This document shows, one piece after another, positions 15,285-23,325 of a stretch of DNA of 37,698 nt. The notes under the pieces were generated by a model. That model saw only the letters and a program-made list of their open reading frames with translations. It was not told the origin of the DNA and did no database searches. The position numbers and the translations under genes were made by a program. Origin of the DNA: Clostridia bacterium (GTDB lineage: Bacteria > Bacillota > Clostridia > Oscillospirales > Butyricicoccaceae); the NCBI GenBank assembly GCA_017521295.1, contig JAFXDF010000041.1, positions 1-37,698 on the forward strand. The letters run 5' to 3'. The stretch's first letter is position 1, and every line of letters starts with the position of its first letter.

Positions 15285-16012
15285 GCCTGCCCGTGAAAGA
15301 CAGCCGCACCGCCCTGCTTTTGGGGGAAGAGGGCGTCAACCGGCTGAAAGGGGCCTTTGTTGCCGTGTTCGGCATCGGCGGCGTGGGCGGCTTTGCCTGC
15401 GAGGCCCTGGCCCGGGCCGGGGTGGGCCGCCTGCTGCTGGTGGACGATGACACCGTCAGCGAAAGCAACTTAAACCGCCAGATCGTGGCCCTGCGGAGCA
15501 CCATCGGCCGCCCCAAGGTGGAGGTCATGGCCCAGCGCATCCGGGACATCGACCCTACCATCGTGGTGGAGACCCGGCAGTGCTTTTTTGAGGAAAGCAA
15601 CGCCGATTCCTTTGATTTTTCCGCCTTTTCCTATGTGGTGGACGCCATCGACACGGTGAGCGCCAAGGTGGAGCTCATCTGCCGGGCCAAAGCGGCCGGC
15701 ACCCCCATCATCAGCTGCATGGGGGCCGGCAACAAGCTGGACCCCACCAAGTTTGTGGTCACCGACCTTGCCAAAACCGACACCTGCCCCCTGGCCCGGG
15801 TGCTGCGCCAGCGCCTGCGGAAAAAGGGCATCCAGCACCTGCAGGTGGTCTACTCCACCGAGCCGGCCATGACCCCGCTGGAGATCATTGAGGATGGGGG
15901 CCGCCGCCAGCTGCCCGGCAGCGTCAGCTTTGTGCCCTCGGCGGCAGGCCTTGTGGCCGCCGGGGCGGTCATCCGGGCTCTGGCACTGGAAGAGAAGGAG
16001 GAAGCTTTATGA
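15281..16012 (+). CDS. tcdA: tRNA threonylcarbamoyladenosine dehydratase
   Basis: A ThiF/E1-like adenylating enzyme that cyclises t6A37 to ct6A in tRNAs reading ANN codons. It starts at a GTG overlapping the mnmA stop by four bases (GTGA); no nearer ATG exists. The 243-residue protein has the nucleotide-binding loop FGIGGVGGFACEALARAGVG (residues 31-50), LLLVDDDTVSESNLNRQ, VVDAIDTVSAKVEL, and the typical PSAAGLVAAGAVIRAL end. Its stop overlaps the phzF-like start (ATGA). Confidence 0.94.
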   Translation: MSLPVKDSRTALLLGEEGVNRLKGAFVAVFGIGGVGGFACEALARAGVGRLLLVDDDTVSESNLNRQIVALRSTIGRPKVEVMAQRIRDIDPTIVVETRQCFFEESNADSFDFSAFSYVVDAIDTVSAKVELICRAKAAGTPIISCMGAGNKLDPTKFVVTDLAKTDTCPLARVLRQRLRKKGIQHLQVVYSTEPAMTPLEIIEDGGRRQLPGSVSFVPSAAGLVAAGAVIRALALEEKEEAL

Positions 16013-16818
16013 TCCTGGAACTGAAACAATATGTGGTGGACGCCTTCACCGAAAAGGTGTTTTCCGGCAACCCCGCCGCCGTGTGCATTCTGGACCGGTG
16101 GCTCCCCGAGGCGGTCATGCAGAAGATCGCCGCCGAAAACTGCCTTTCCGAGACCGCCTTCGCCGTGAAGGAAGGGGAGGGCTACCACCTGCGCTGGTTC
16201 ACCCCCGGCTGTGAGGTGGGCCTTTGCGGCCACGCCACCCTGGCCACCGCTTATGTGCTCACCCGGTTTTATGAGCCGGAGGCCGAACGTCTGACCTTCA
16301 CCTCCCGGGCGGGCCTCCTTACCGTCACCCGGCAGGGGGAGCGGTTCTGTCTGGACTTTCCCGCCGCCCGGCTGGAAGCGCAGGAGCTGACCGCCCGGAT
16401 GGAGGACATGCTGGGCCTTACCCCGGTGGAGACCTTCATCGCCTCTTCGCTGATGTTCGTGCTGGAGCGTGAGGAGCAGGTCCGGGATTTCAAGCCCGAT
16501 TTTGCCAAAATGCTGGCCCTGCCGGAGGGCACCGGCGTGCTCATCACCGCCCCTGCCGACGACAAGGAGCGGTTCGACTTCGTCTCCCGGTGCTTTTTCC
16601 CCAAGCAGGCCATCAACGAGGACCCGGTGTGCGGCTCGGCCCACTGCCGGTTCACCCCCTACTGGGCAAAGCGCCTGGGCAAGGCCAATCTGGTGGGCCA
16701 TCAGCTGTCCGCCCGGGGCGGCGTCCTCCACTGTGAGGACCGGGGAGACCGGGTGCTCATCAGCGGCACCGCCGCCCTCTTCAGCGAGGCTACCATCCAC
16801 GTCCCCGTAGAGGAATAA
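16009..16818 (+). CDS. PhzF family epimerase/isomerase
   Basis: A 269-residue protein of the diaminopimelate-epimerase-like PhzF fold, a duplicated hotdog-like barrel. Visible signatures are QYVVDAFTEKVFSGNPAAVC, CLSETAF with the catalytic-type Glu, CEVGLCGHATLATAY and EDPVCGSAHC. Most family members have unknown substrates; phenazine synthesis is not implied here as no other phz gene is present. The ATG overlaps the tcdA stop (ATGA), which makes it the last gene of that operon. A family A hairpin with a T7 run lies directly downstream and probably ends transcription. Confidence 0.9.
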   Translation: MILELKQYVVDAFTEKVFSGNPAAVCILDRWLPEAVMQKIAAENCLSETAFAVKEGEGYHLRWFTPGCEVGLCGHATLATAYVLTRFYEPEAERLTFTSRAGLLTVTRQGERFCLDFPAARLEAQELTARMEDMLGLTPVETFIASSLMFVLEREEQVRDFKPDFAKMLALPEGTGVLITAPADDKERFDFVSRCFFPKQAINEDPVCGSAHCRFTPYWAKRLGKANLVGHQLSARGGVLHCEDRGDRVLISGTAALFSEATIHVPVEE

Positions 16819-16829
16819 AGGAAAACACT

Positions 16830-16907
16830 GTCATCCTGAGCGAAGCGAAGGATCTCAAGGCAAGCTCGCTATGAGATCCCTCGACAGGCTCGGGATGACA
16901 TTTTTTT
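16830..16907 (+). repeat. Family A repeat, type 1, followed by T7 (likely also a terminator)
   Basis: GTCATCCTGAGCGAAGCGAA, then inverted arms GGATCTCAAGGC/GCTATGAGATCC and the end CGGGATGAC at 16899. A run of seven T follows at once. The folded element plus the T tract has the form of an intrinsic terminator for mnmA-tcdA-phzF. Confidence 0.82.
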
Positions 16908-17001
16908 GCGCTTTTTTAGAAAACTCTGCCACCAAACCCGCCTTTTTTACGGCATATAGGGTGAAAAGGCCTTTTGAAACCAACCAAAGGAGGTGACCGC
17001 C

Positions 17002-17553
17002 GTGGACAATGAAGGCATCGTTTCCCTGTTTTTCGCCCGGGACGAAAACGCCATCCGGGAGGCCCGGCAGGCCCATGGCCGCGCCCTTGCCGCCCTGGCT
17101 CTGCGGATCTTGGGAGACAGCCGGGACGCCGAAGAGTGCGTCAGCGACGGCCTCTTCCGGGCCTGGAACACCATCCCGCCCCAACAGCCCCGGGACCTGG
17201 GGGCCTTTCTGGCAAAGATCGTCCGGGGTCTGGCCATCGACCGGCTCCGTGCCCGGGAGGCCCAAAAGCGGGGGGCGGGGGAGTACTGCCTGTCTCTGGA
17301 GGAACTGTCTGAGTGCGTGGGCGGCACCGACACCGCCTTTGAGCAGGGGGCCCTTACTGAGGCCATCGGGGACTATCTGCGGAGCCTTTCGCCCCAGGCC
17401 CGGTGGATCTTTCTGCGGCGGTACTTCTGGTTTGAGCGGGTGGAGGACATCGCCCGGGCGGGCGGCTTCACCCAAAGCAAGGTAAAAAGCACCCTTTCCC
17501 GGGCCCGCAAGGGCCTGCGGGAACATCTGGAAAAGGAGGGTTTCGACCTGTGA
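17002..17553 (+). CDS. ECF-like sigma-70 family RNA polymerase sigma factor
   Basis: A 183-residue two-domain sigma factor. I chose the GTG at 17002, eight bases after AAAGGAGG; the GTG at 16993 overlaps that site. Region 2 covers AALALRILGDSRDAEECVSD and GLFRAWNTI with FLAKIVRGLAIDRLRAREAQ (about residues 25-90). Region 4 covers LSPQARWIFLRRYFWFERVE and the helix-turn-helix FTQSKVKSTLSRARKGLREH. There is no region 1 or 3. Its stop overlaps the GTG of the next, membrane-anchored gene (GTGA), the usual sigma/anti-sigma arrangement. I find no clear self-regulated promoter. Confidence 0.9.
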   Translation: MDNEGIVSLFFARDENAIREARQAHGRALAALALRILGDSRDAEECVSDGLFRAWNTIPPQQPRDLGAFLAKIVRGLAIDRLRAREAQKRGAGEYCLSLEELSECVGGTDTAFEQGALTEAIGDYLRSLSPQARWIFLRRYFWFERVEDIARAGGFTQSKVKSTLSRARKGLREHLEKEGFDL

Positions 17554-18275
17554 AAACCGAAAATATCCTGGACGCCATGGGCGCTCTGGAGGAATCCATG
17601 CTGATGGAATCCCTGCCCCAAAAGCGCCGCAACTTCCGCCCGCTGGCGGCGGTGGCCATCCTGGCCGCGGCGCTGTGCGTCACTGCCGGGGCGGCATACC
17701 TCATCGCGCCCGCCATCGTTCCCAAGGGTGACAGGCAAATGGTGCAGATGGAGTACGGTGGGGTGGACTGGCCCGAGGGGAAAGCGGAGGAACTGCTTGC
17801 CCGGGCGGAAAAACAGCGGGCTGTCAGCAAAATGCCGCTGACCCGATTTGACAGTCTGGAGGAAATGGAGGCCGATCTGGAGCTGGAACTGTTGGATAAT
17901 GACTTGCGGACCCAGGAGCAGTGCCACTATCAGGTTTTTGGAAATGCGAACTCACGGATCGACATTTTTGTGTATTATTATCCGTGGGACGGCAACGCGG
18001 TCAGCCATGATGCCGGCGACCTGCGTGTGTCCATCATGGCCTATGTGAATCCCGCCGCCGGAGAAGGCATCGGGTGGGTCTTACCCCAGAAGAAGGTCAC
18101 CGAGTGGACACAAACCTCGGTTTACCAGATGACCCATCTGGACACCGCCGCCCGTATCTACTGCGACAAGGACGGGGCCCAGGCCTGGTTTGTCAAGGAC
18201 GGCATCGGCTATGAGGTATCCTGCCGGGGCGGCGTGCAGGTGATGCAGATGGTCCTGGACAGCTTCCACTACTAA
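17550..18275 (+). CDS. Membrane protein, probable anti-sigma partner
   Basis: A 241-residue protein beginning at a GTG that overlaps the sigma gene stop. About 31 charged cytoplasmic residues precede one membrane span (about 32-55, LAAVAILAAALCVTAGAAYL). An outside domain of about 185 residues follows, with DIFVYYYPWDG and a strand-rich C-terminal half. It lacks the zinc HxxxCxxC anti-sigma motif, so it would belong to the motif-poor clostridial type in which a short N-terminal helix holds the sigma factor. Function is inferred from coupling and topology. The C-terminal domain may sense an envelope signal. Confidence 0.75.
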   Translation: MKTENILDAMGALEESMLMESLPQKRRNFRPLAAVAILAAALCVTAGAAYLIAPAIVPKGDRQMVQMEYGGVDWPEGKAEELLARAEKQRAVSKMPLTRFDSLEEMEADLELELLDNDLRTQEQCHYQVFGNANSRIDIFVYYYPWDGNAVSHDAGDLRVSIMAYVNPAAGEGIGWVLPQKKVTEWTQTSVYQMTHLDTAARIYCDKDGAQAWFVKDGIGYEVSCRGGVQVMQMVLDSFHY

Positions 18276-18284
18276 AAAGGCTCT

Positions 18285-18361
18285 GTCATCCCGAGCCGCG
18301 ATCTCTGTCATCCATCTCCGCGCCAAGAGCCGCCTTCGGCGGTTGCGCTCCTCAGGATGAC
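18285..18361. repeat. Chimeric repeat: family A ends around a family B module
   Basis: The ends are family A (GTCATCCCGAG at 18285 and CTCAGGATGAC ending at 18361), but the middle, 18313-18351, is module 5a of family B: CATCTCCGCGCCAAGAGCCG with its CCGCC...GGCGG hairpin, nearly identical to copies 1 and 2. A further internal GTCATCC lies at 18308. Confidence 0.8.
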
Positions 18362-18380
18362 AAAGCAGGCGCATTTCCTG

Positions 18381-18409
18381 TTGCACCCATTCTCCTCCTG
18401 TGGTATACT
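18381..18409 (+). promoter_or_regulatory. Promoter of the SLH-like protein gene
   Basis: TTGCAC, a 17-base spacer and TATACT, preceded by TGG (extended -10). It ends 45 bases before the TTG start codon. Confidence 0.8.
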
Positions 18410-18454
18410 ATTTCCATCTATCCGCTTTTTTGTTTTCCCACAGGAGGTGCTCCT

Positions 18455-19624
18455 TTGAAATACCGCAGAATCATCGCCGCCGCCCTGGCGGCCTTCACCC
18501 TGTTCACCGGGGCCACGGCCTTTGCCGCCGGCACGGCCTCCGACCCCCTGGTGACCAAATCTCAGCTGAAATCCATCTTCACCACCCCTCTGGAGGACTA
18601 TCTGGACACCGTGTTCAACACCCTGGAGGCCTCTCTGGAGACCAAGACCCTGGGCCTGCAGGAGGCGGCCGAAAGCTACGCCCGCAAGCAGGTGGCCGCC
18701 GCCTATGCCGAAGCCCTCACCGAGGCCGTTCTGGAAAAGGTGGCAGAGCTCAGAAGCGCCGAGATGACCACCCTCACCGCCGGCATGACCCAGCGCACCC
18801 TGAAAAAGGGCGACGTGGTCACCGGCCCCGCCGGCTCATCGGTGATGTTCGTCACCGGCCAGGGCAAGGTGGTTGGCCCCGCCGGGTCTGAGATCATCAA
18901 CATCACCGCCGGCTCCACCCGCCAGCCCGGCCCCGCCATCCGGGAGGGTATCCTCTATATGATGGTGGCCGACAACGGCAGCGGCATCGAAGTCACCTCC
19001 GACACCGCCACCGTGCTGCTGAAGGACGGCGCCCGGGGCGGCTATGAGCTGCAGTACCAAGGCTATGCCGACGCCCTCAACCTGTTGGGGCTCTTCCGCG
19101 GCACCGACGCCGGCTATGAGCTGGAGCGCAGCCCCAGCCGTCTGGAGGCCCTTATCATGCTCATCCGCCTGCTGGGCGAGGACAGCGACGCGCTGGCAAA
19201 CGACACCGTCAGCCCCTTCCTGGACCTGTCCGACTGGGTGGACGGCAAGCGCTATGTGGCCTACGCCTACCGGATGCGCTATACCAACGGCACCGGCCCC
19301 ACCACCTTTGGTCCCAACCAGGTCAGCGCCCTGGAGCAGTATCTGACCTTTGTGCTCCGGGCCCTGGGCTATCGGGACGGGGTGGACTTCCAGTGGGACA
19401 GCACCTGCCGGGACCTGGCCCTGGACATCGGCCTGCTGAACGAAAGCGAGCTTGCCGCCATCGCCCGGGACGGCTTCCGCCGGGACCATGTGGTGGCCAT
19501 CTCCTACCGGGCCCTGGACTGTGAGCTGCAGGACGGCTCGGGCGATATCCTTTCCCACCGGCTGGTGGACCTGGGCGTGGTCAACGAGGACCTGCTGCGC
19601 ATCTCCAAAGATTTCATCCGCTAA
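18455..19624 (+). CDS. Secreted protein with SLH-like repeats
   Basis: A 389-residue exported protein starting at a TTG nine bases after AGGAGG; there is no ATG before residue 100. A signal peptide, KYRRIIAAALAAFTLFTGA then TAFA, is predicted to be cut near residue 25. Residues about 30-120 are helical and probably coiled coil. A central beta-rich part has two VxGPAGS motifs (TGPAGSSVMF, VGPAGSEIIN). The C-terminal part (about 195-385) has S-layer-homology-like units: ALNLLGLFRGTDAGYELERS, FLDLSDWVDGKRYVAYAYRM and TFGPNQVSALEQYLTFVLRA then LGY. It may bind secondary cell-wall polymer. A strong promoter and terminator make it a single-gene unit. Confidence 0.85.
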   Translation: MKYRRIIAAALAAFTLFTGATAFAAGTASDPLVTKSQLKSIFTTPLEDYLDTVFNTLEASLETKTLGLQEAAESYARKQVAAAYAEALTEAVLEKVAELRSAEMTTLTAGMTQRTLKKGDVVTGPAGSSVMFVTGQGKVVGPAGSEIINITAGSTRQPGPAIREGILYMMVADNGSGIEVTSDTATVLLKDGARGGYELQYQGYADALNLLGLFRGTDAGYELERSPSRLEALIMLIRLLGEDSDALANDTVSPFLDLSDWVDGKRYVAYAYRMRYTNGTGPTTFGPNQVSALEQYLTFVLRALGYRDGVDFQWDSTCRDLALDIGLLNESELAAIARDGFRRDHVVAISYRALDCELQDGSGDILSHRLVDLGVVNEDLLRISKDFIR

Positions 19625-19632
19625 CCCAAAGA

Positions 19633-19659
19633 CCCGCCGCCGCCGCGGCGGGCCTTTTT
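19633..19659 (+). terminator. Terminator of the SLH-like gene
   Basis: Stem CCCGCCGC / GCGGCGGG, loop CGCC, then CCTTTTT, nine bases after the stop codon. Confidence 0.92.
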
Positions 19660-19729
19660 CTGCCCGTCACACTTTGCACCCGGCAGAATAGAATGGAGTG
19701 AGAAATCTTTCAAGGAGGGAACTTCTTCT

Positions 19730-19936
19730 ATGTACGCCAACTGCAACAACAACTGCAACTATAACCCCTGTATCCGCAACGGCGGCTGGTTCGGCAACTA
19801 CCAGGCCTTCTGGATCATCGTGGTCATCGCCATCGTGGTTATCTGGGTACATTACGGCGCCAATTCCTGGGGCGGCAACTGCTGCTGTCAGCCCATGAAC
19901 TGCGGCTGTGAGCACGACTGCAACCCCTGCTGCTGA
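19730..19936 (+). CDS. Tiny cysteine/asparagine-rich membrane protein
   Basis: A 68-residue protein with an Asn/Cys-rich N-terminus (MYANCNNNCNYNPC), one strongly hydrophobic span (FWIIVVIAIVVIWV, about 27-40) and a C-terminal tail crowded with cysteine: CCCQPMNCGCEHDCNPCC. There are 13 cysteines in all. AAGGAGGGAAC lies about ten bases before the ATG and a strong terminator follows, so it is a genuine stand-alone gene. The single central span recalls the small YjcZ-type proteins of sporulating Firmicutes, but the Cys-rich ends do not match. Metal binding or cross-linking in a spore or envelope layer is a guess. Confidence 0.85.
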   Translation: MYANCNNNCNYNPCIRNGGWFGNYQAFWIIVVIAIVVIWVHYGANSWGGNCCCQPMNCGCEHDCNPCC

Positions 19937-19954
19937 GGCAGGCACATAATCGAA

Positions 19955-19988
19955 AGAGCGGCCTTTTGGCCGCTCTTTTTCGTTTTTT
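19955..19988 (+). terminator. Terminator of the Cys-rich small gene
   Basis: Perfect 9-bp stem AGAGCGGCC / GGCCGCTCT with a TTTT loop and a T-rich tail. Confidence 0.93.
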
Positions 19989-20041
19989 AATTGATTTTTT
20001 CGAAAATATTTGATTATTTTTGAGAAAAAGCGAAGCGGGGG

Positions 20042-20070
20042 TTTACATTTTCGACATAATTTGTTATGCT
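20042..20070 (+). promoter_or_regulatory. Promoter of the symporter gene
   Basis: TTTACA, 17 bases, TATGCT, with TGT before the -10 (extended -10). The predicted leader of about 55 bases contains a small GC hairpin and a T run. Confidence 0.82.
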
Positions 20071-20087
20071 GAAAAGGTCAATGATCG

Positions 20088-20115
20088 GCCGGCGTGAGAA
20101 AGCCGGTACTTTTTT
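20088..20115 (+). promoter_or_regulatory. Hairpin with T run in the symporter leader
   Basis: GCCGGC / GCCGGT with an eight-base loop, then ACTTTTTT, between the promoter and the ribosome site. It has the form of a weak intrinsic terminator, so it could attenuate transcription. No alternative structure or ligand domain was recognised in so short a leader. Confidence 0.4.
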
Positions 20116-20131
20116 GTTATGAGGTGTTTGT

Positions 20132-21361
20132 ATGTCCAAGAAAAAGCTGACGCTGCCCGTGCAGATCGTCATCGCCCTGATCGCCGGTGTGGTCGTGGGT
20201 CTGATCTGCTACTTTGCCGGCGTCCCCGAGTTCACCACCAACTATCTGAAGCCCTTCGGTACCATCTTCGTGAACCTGCTGAAGTTCATCGTGGTTCCCG
20301 TGGTCCTGCTGTCCATGATCGAGGGTATCGTCTCCATGGGCGACATGAAGAAGGTGGGCTCCATCGGCTGGAAGACCGTTGCCTTCTTTATGTGCACCAC
20401 CGCCATCGCCTGTGTGATCGGTCTGGTGCTGGGCAATATCTTCAACGGCGCCGGCCTGTTCCCCCAGCTGCAGCTGGCTGAGGGCGCTACCTGGGAGGGC
20501 GCTACTTCCTCCAACTTCATGGATACCCTGGTGGGTATGTTCCCCTCCAACATGTGGGATGCCTTTGTGAAGGCCAACATGCTGCAGGTCATCGTCATCG
20601 CCCTGTTCCTGGGCGGTTCCATCCTGGCTGCCGGTGAGAAGGCCAACCTGTGCAAGGATTTCGTTTCCTCTGCCTATGCCGTCATCGAGAAGCTGATGAA
20701 CTTCATCATCAGCCTGTCCCCCATCGGTGTCTTCACCATGATGGCCTGGGTCGTGGCTACCCAGGGCGTCAACATCCTGGGCTCTCTGGCTCTGGTCCTG
20801 CTGTGCGCCTACATTGCCTACGCCATCCACGCCGTCTGCGTTTACTCCTTCGCTGCCAAGGCTTTCGCCGGCGTCAGCCCCCTGAAGTTCTTCAAGGGCG
20901 CTTTCGCCGCCATGATCTTCGCCTTTACCTCCACTTCCTCTGCCGCCACTCTGCCCGTGTCCAAGGACTGCGCCAAGAATCTGGGTGCCGATGAAGAGAT
21001 CTCTGCCTTCGTCCTGCCCCTGGGCGCCACCATCAACATGGACGGTACCGCCATCTATCAGTGCGTTGCCACCATCTTCCTGGCCACCTGCTGCGGCATG
21101 AGCCTGACCCTGGGTCAGATGATCACCGTGGTCGTCACCGCCACTCTGGCCTCCATCGGTACCGCCGGTGTCTCCGGCGCCGGCATGATCATGCTGGCCA
21201 TGGTGCTGCAGGCCATGGGTATCCCCGTTGACATGATCATGATCATCTACGGTGTGGACCGCCTGTTCGATATGGGCCGTACCTGCCTGAACGTCACCGG
21301 CGATATCTCCGGCGCCCTGTGCGTTTCCGCCTGGGAAGCCAAGAAGGCCGCCAAGAAGTAA
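20132..21361 (+). CDS. Dicarboxylate/amino acid:cation symporter (DAACS family)
   Basis: A 409-residue inner-membrane transporter of the GltP/GltT/DctA/SstT family that imports glutamate, aspartate, serine/threonine or C4-dicarboxylates with Na+ or H+. Eight membrane helices and two re-entrant loops are recognisable. The first loop carries the serine-rich FAFTSTSSAATLP, helix 7 carries INMDGTA, the second loop GTAGVSGAG, and helix 8 DRLFDMGRTCLNVTGD with the substrate-binding Asp, Arg and Asn. The Arg in DMGRTC favours acidic substrates (glutamate/aspartate or dicarboxylate) over serine/threonine, as known for the family. Codon use suggests strong expression. Own promoter and terminator. Confidence 0.93.
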   Translation: MSKKKLTLPVQIVIALIAGVVVGLICYFAGVPEFTTNYLKPFGTIFVNLLKFIVVPVVLLSMIEGIVSMGDMKKVGSIGWKTVAFFMCTTAIACVIGLVLGNIFNGAGLFPQLQLAEGATWEGATSSNFMDTLVGMFPSNMWDAFVKANMLQVIVIALFLGGSILAAGEKANLCKDFVSSAYAVIEKLMNFIISLSPIGVFTMMAWVVATQGVNILGSLALVLLCAYIAYAIHAVCVYSFAAKAFAGVSPLKFFKGAFAAMIFAFTSTSSAATLPVSKDCAKNLGADEEISAFVLPLGATINMDGTAIYQCVATIFLATCCGMSLTLGQMITVVVTATLASIGTAGVSGAGMIMLAMVLQAMGIPVDMIMIIYGVDRLFDMGRTCLNVTGDISGALCVSAWEAKKAAKK

Positions 21362-21380
21362 ATCTTCCCCAAAAAGCAAA

Positions 21381-21409
21381 AGACCACCCCAACGGGGTGG
21401 TCTTTTTTT
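21381..21409 (+). terminator. Terminator of the symporter gene
   Basis: Perfect 10-bp stem AGACCACCCC / GGGGTGGTCT with an AAC loop, ending in a run of seven T. Confidence 0.95.
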
Positions 21410-21419
21410 GCACTTTGTC

Positions 21420-21448
21420 TTGACATCCAATTGTGAACAAGATAAAAT
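21420..21448 (+). promoter_or_regulatory. Promoter of rny
   Basis: Consensus TTGACA, 17 bases, TAAAAT, about 48 bases before the rny start. Confidence 0.85.
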
Positions 21449-21495
21449 ATAGTTTAACATGGCTATCCATGTACTTTCATTAGGAGGATACTACA

Positions 21496-23052
21496 ATGCA
21501 GATGCCCATCTGGCTGGCTGCGTTGTTGATCGTTATCGCCCTGGCCGTCGGTGCCGTGGCAGGTTATCTTTACCGTAAGAAACTGGCTGAAAAAGAGATC
21601 GGCACCGCCGAAGAAGAAGCCAAACGTATCATCAACGAAGCAATCAAGTCCGCAGAAGCCAAAAAACGCGAATCTGTCGTGGAAGCCCGCGAAGAAATTT
21701 TCCGCGCCAGATCTGAAAACGAGCGGGAATGCAAGGAACGCCGCGCCGAAGTCCAGAAGCAGGAGCGCCGCATCCAGCAGAAGGAAGAGACCCTGGAGCG
21801 CAAGCTGGAAGCCGCCGAGCAGAAGGACGAAAAGCTCACCCAGAAGCTCAAGGCCCTGGAAGAGCAGAAAGCCGAACTGGAGACCCTCAAGAACAGCCAG
21901 CTGCAGATGCTGGAAAAGATCTCCGGCCTGACCGTGGAAGAGGCCAAGGCCCAGCTGATCTCCCAGGTGGAGAGCGAGGCCAAGCACGACGCCGCCCTCA
22001 AGCTGAAGGAGATCGAGCGTCAGCTGAAGGATGAGGCCGATGCCCGCGCCCGGGAGGTCATCTCCACCGCCATCCAGCGCTGCGCCGCCGACCACGCCAG
22101 CGAAGCCACCGTTTCCGTTGTGCCCCTGCCCAACGACGAAATGAAGGGCCGCATCATCGGCCGTGAAGGCCGCAACATCCGCACCCTGGAGACCCTTACC
22201 GGTGTGGATCTGATCATCGACGATACCCCCGAAGCCATCACCCTGTCCAGCTTTGACCCTGTCCGCCGGGAGATCGCCCGGATGGCCCTGGAAAAGCTCA
22301 TCACCGACGGCCGTATCCACCCCGCCCGCATCGAGGAAATGGTGGAAAAGGCCCAGCGGGAAGTGGAAGCCACCATCAAGCAGGAGGGCGAGCGCGCCAT
22401 CTTCGAGACCGGCGTCCACGGCGTGCATCAGGAGCTCATCAAGCTGCTGGGCCGTATGCGCTACCGCACCAGCTACGGCCAGAACGTGCTGGCCCACTCC
22501 ATCGAAGTGTCCCACATCGCCGGGCTGCTGGCCTCTGAGCTGGGCCTGTCCACCCAGCAGATCGCCCAGGCCAAGCGCGCCGGTCTGCTCCATGACATCG
22601 GCAAGGCCGTCACCCACGAGGTGGAGGGCAGCCACGTTGCCATCGGCGTGGACCTGTGCCGCAAGTACCGTGAGAAGGAAGACATCATCCATGCCATCGA
22701 GGCCCACCACGGCGACGTGGAGGCCAAGACCATCATCGCCTATCTGGTCCAGGCTGCCGACGCCATCTCCGCCGCCCGTCCCGGCGCCCGCCGTGAGAAT
22801 CTGGAGGCTTACATCAAGCGTCTGGAGCGTCTGGAGGAACTGGCAGGCTCCATGCCCGGCGTGGAAAAGTGCTTCGCCTTCCAGGCCGGCCGCGAGATCC
22901 GCATCCTGGTCAACCCCGAAAAGGTTCGGGACGACGATATGGTGCTGCTGGCCCGCGACCTGTCCAAGAAGATCGAAAACGAACTCAACTATCCCGGCCA
23001 GATCAAGGTCCACGTTGTGCGTGAGACCCGTGCCGTGGAATACGCGAAATAA
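21496..23052 (+). CDS. rny: Ribonuclease Y
   Basis: RNase Y is the membrane-bound endoribonuclease that starts mRNA decay in many Firmicutes. The 518-residue protein has an N-terminal membrane helix ([20 protein letters not shown]), a long charged coiled coil (about 28-200), a KH RNA-binding domain with [15 protein letters not shown], and an HD domain with the metal-binding [15 protein letters not shown] and AIEAHHGD. The C-terminal [11 protein letters not shown] is the family's standard end. GGAGG precedes the ATG. Single-gene unit with own promoter and terminator. Confidence 0.97.
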   Translation: MQMPIWLAALLIVIALAVGAVAGYLYRKKLAEKEIGTAEEEAKRIINEAIKSAEAKKRESVVEAREEIFRARSENERECKERRAEVQKQERRIQQKEETLERKLEAAEQKDEKLTQKLKALEEQKAELETLKNSQLQMLEKISGLTVEEAKAQLISQVESEAKHDAALKLKEIERQLKDEADARAREVISTAIQRCAADHASEATVSVVPLPNDEMKGRIIGREGRNIRTLETLTGVDLIIDDTPEAITLSSFDPVRREIARMALEKLITDGRIHPARIEEMVEKAQREVEATIKQEGERAIFETGVHGVHQELIKLLGRMRYRTSYGQNVLAHSIEVSHIAGLLASELGLSTQQIAQAKRAGLLHDIGKAVTHEVEGSHVAIGVDLCRKYREKEDIIHAIEAHHGDVEAKTIIAYLVQAADAISAARPGARRENLEAYIKRLERLEELAGSMPGVEKCFAFQAGREIRILVNPEKVRDDDMVLLARDLSKKIENELNYPGQIKVHVVRETRAVEYAK

Positions 23053-23065
23053 CAGCAAGTCTCCG

Positions 23066-23094
23066 AGACCCGCTCCTTTGAGCGGGTCTTTTTT
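23066..23094 (+). terminator. Terminator of rny
   Basis: Perfect 9-bp stem AGACCCGCT / AGCGGGTCT, loop CCTTTG, then a T6 run. Confidence 0.94.
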
Positions 23095-23104
23095 CGTCTG
23101 TCCT

Positions 23105-23244
23105 GTCATCCTGAGCGTAGCACCCCACACTGTCATCCTGAGCGCAGCGCAGCACCCCACACTGTCATCCTGAGCGCAGCGCAGCGGAGTCGAAGGATCT
23201 CAAGGGATGCTTGCCGTGAGATCCCTCGGCAAGCTCGGGATGAC
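23105..23244. repeat. Family A repeat, type 1, with two extra tandem left ends
   Basis: GTCATCCTGAGCG occurs three times at about 30-base steps, each of the first two followed by an AGCACCCCACACT block. The third copy continues into a full element whose right end, CTCGGCAAGCTCGGGATGAC, closes at 23244. This looks like stepwise duplication of one end. Confidence 0.87.
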
Positions 23245-23257
23245 AAAGCAATGCCTC

Positions 23258-23286
23258 TTGCGTCTTTTATTGTTTTGTGTTACCAT
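23258..23286 (+). promoter_or_regulatory. Promoter of the C26 amidase gene
   Basis: TTGCGT, 17 bases, TACCAT with a preceding TGT (extended -10), 40 bases before the start codon. Confidence 0.55.
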
Positions 23287-23325
23287 GGGCCTGTCATAAA
23301 ACCGAGAAAAGTGAGGTAACCACCC

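Noticed and set aside
16009..16818. Phenazine biosynthesis locus
   Set aside because: A PhzF-family gene alone is not evidence for phenazine synthesis. It stands with tRNA-modification genes and no other phz gene is visible.
16900..17001. Self-regulated ECF promoter before the sigma gene
   Set aside because: GAAAACT is present near 16919, but no matching -10 lies at the right distance, so no promoter is annotated.
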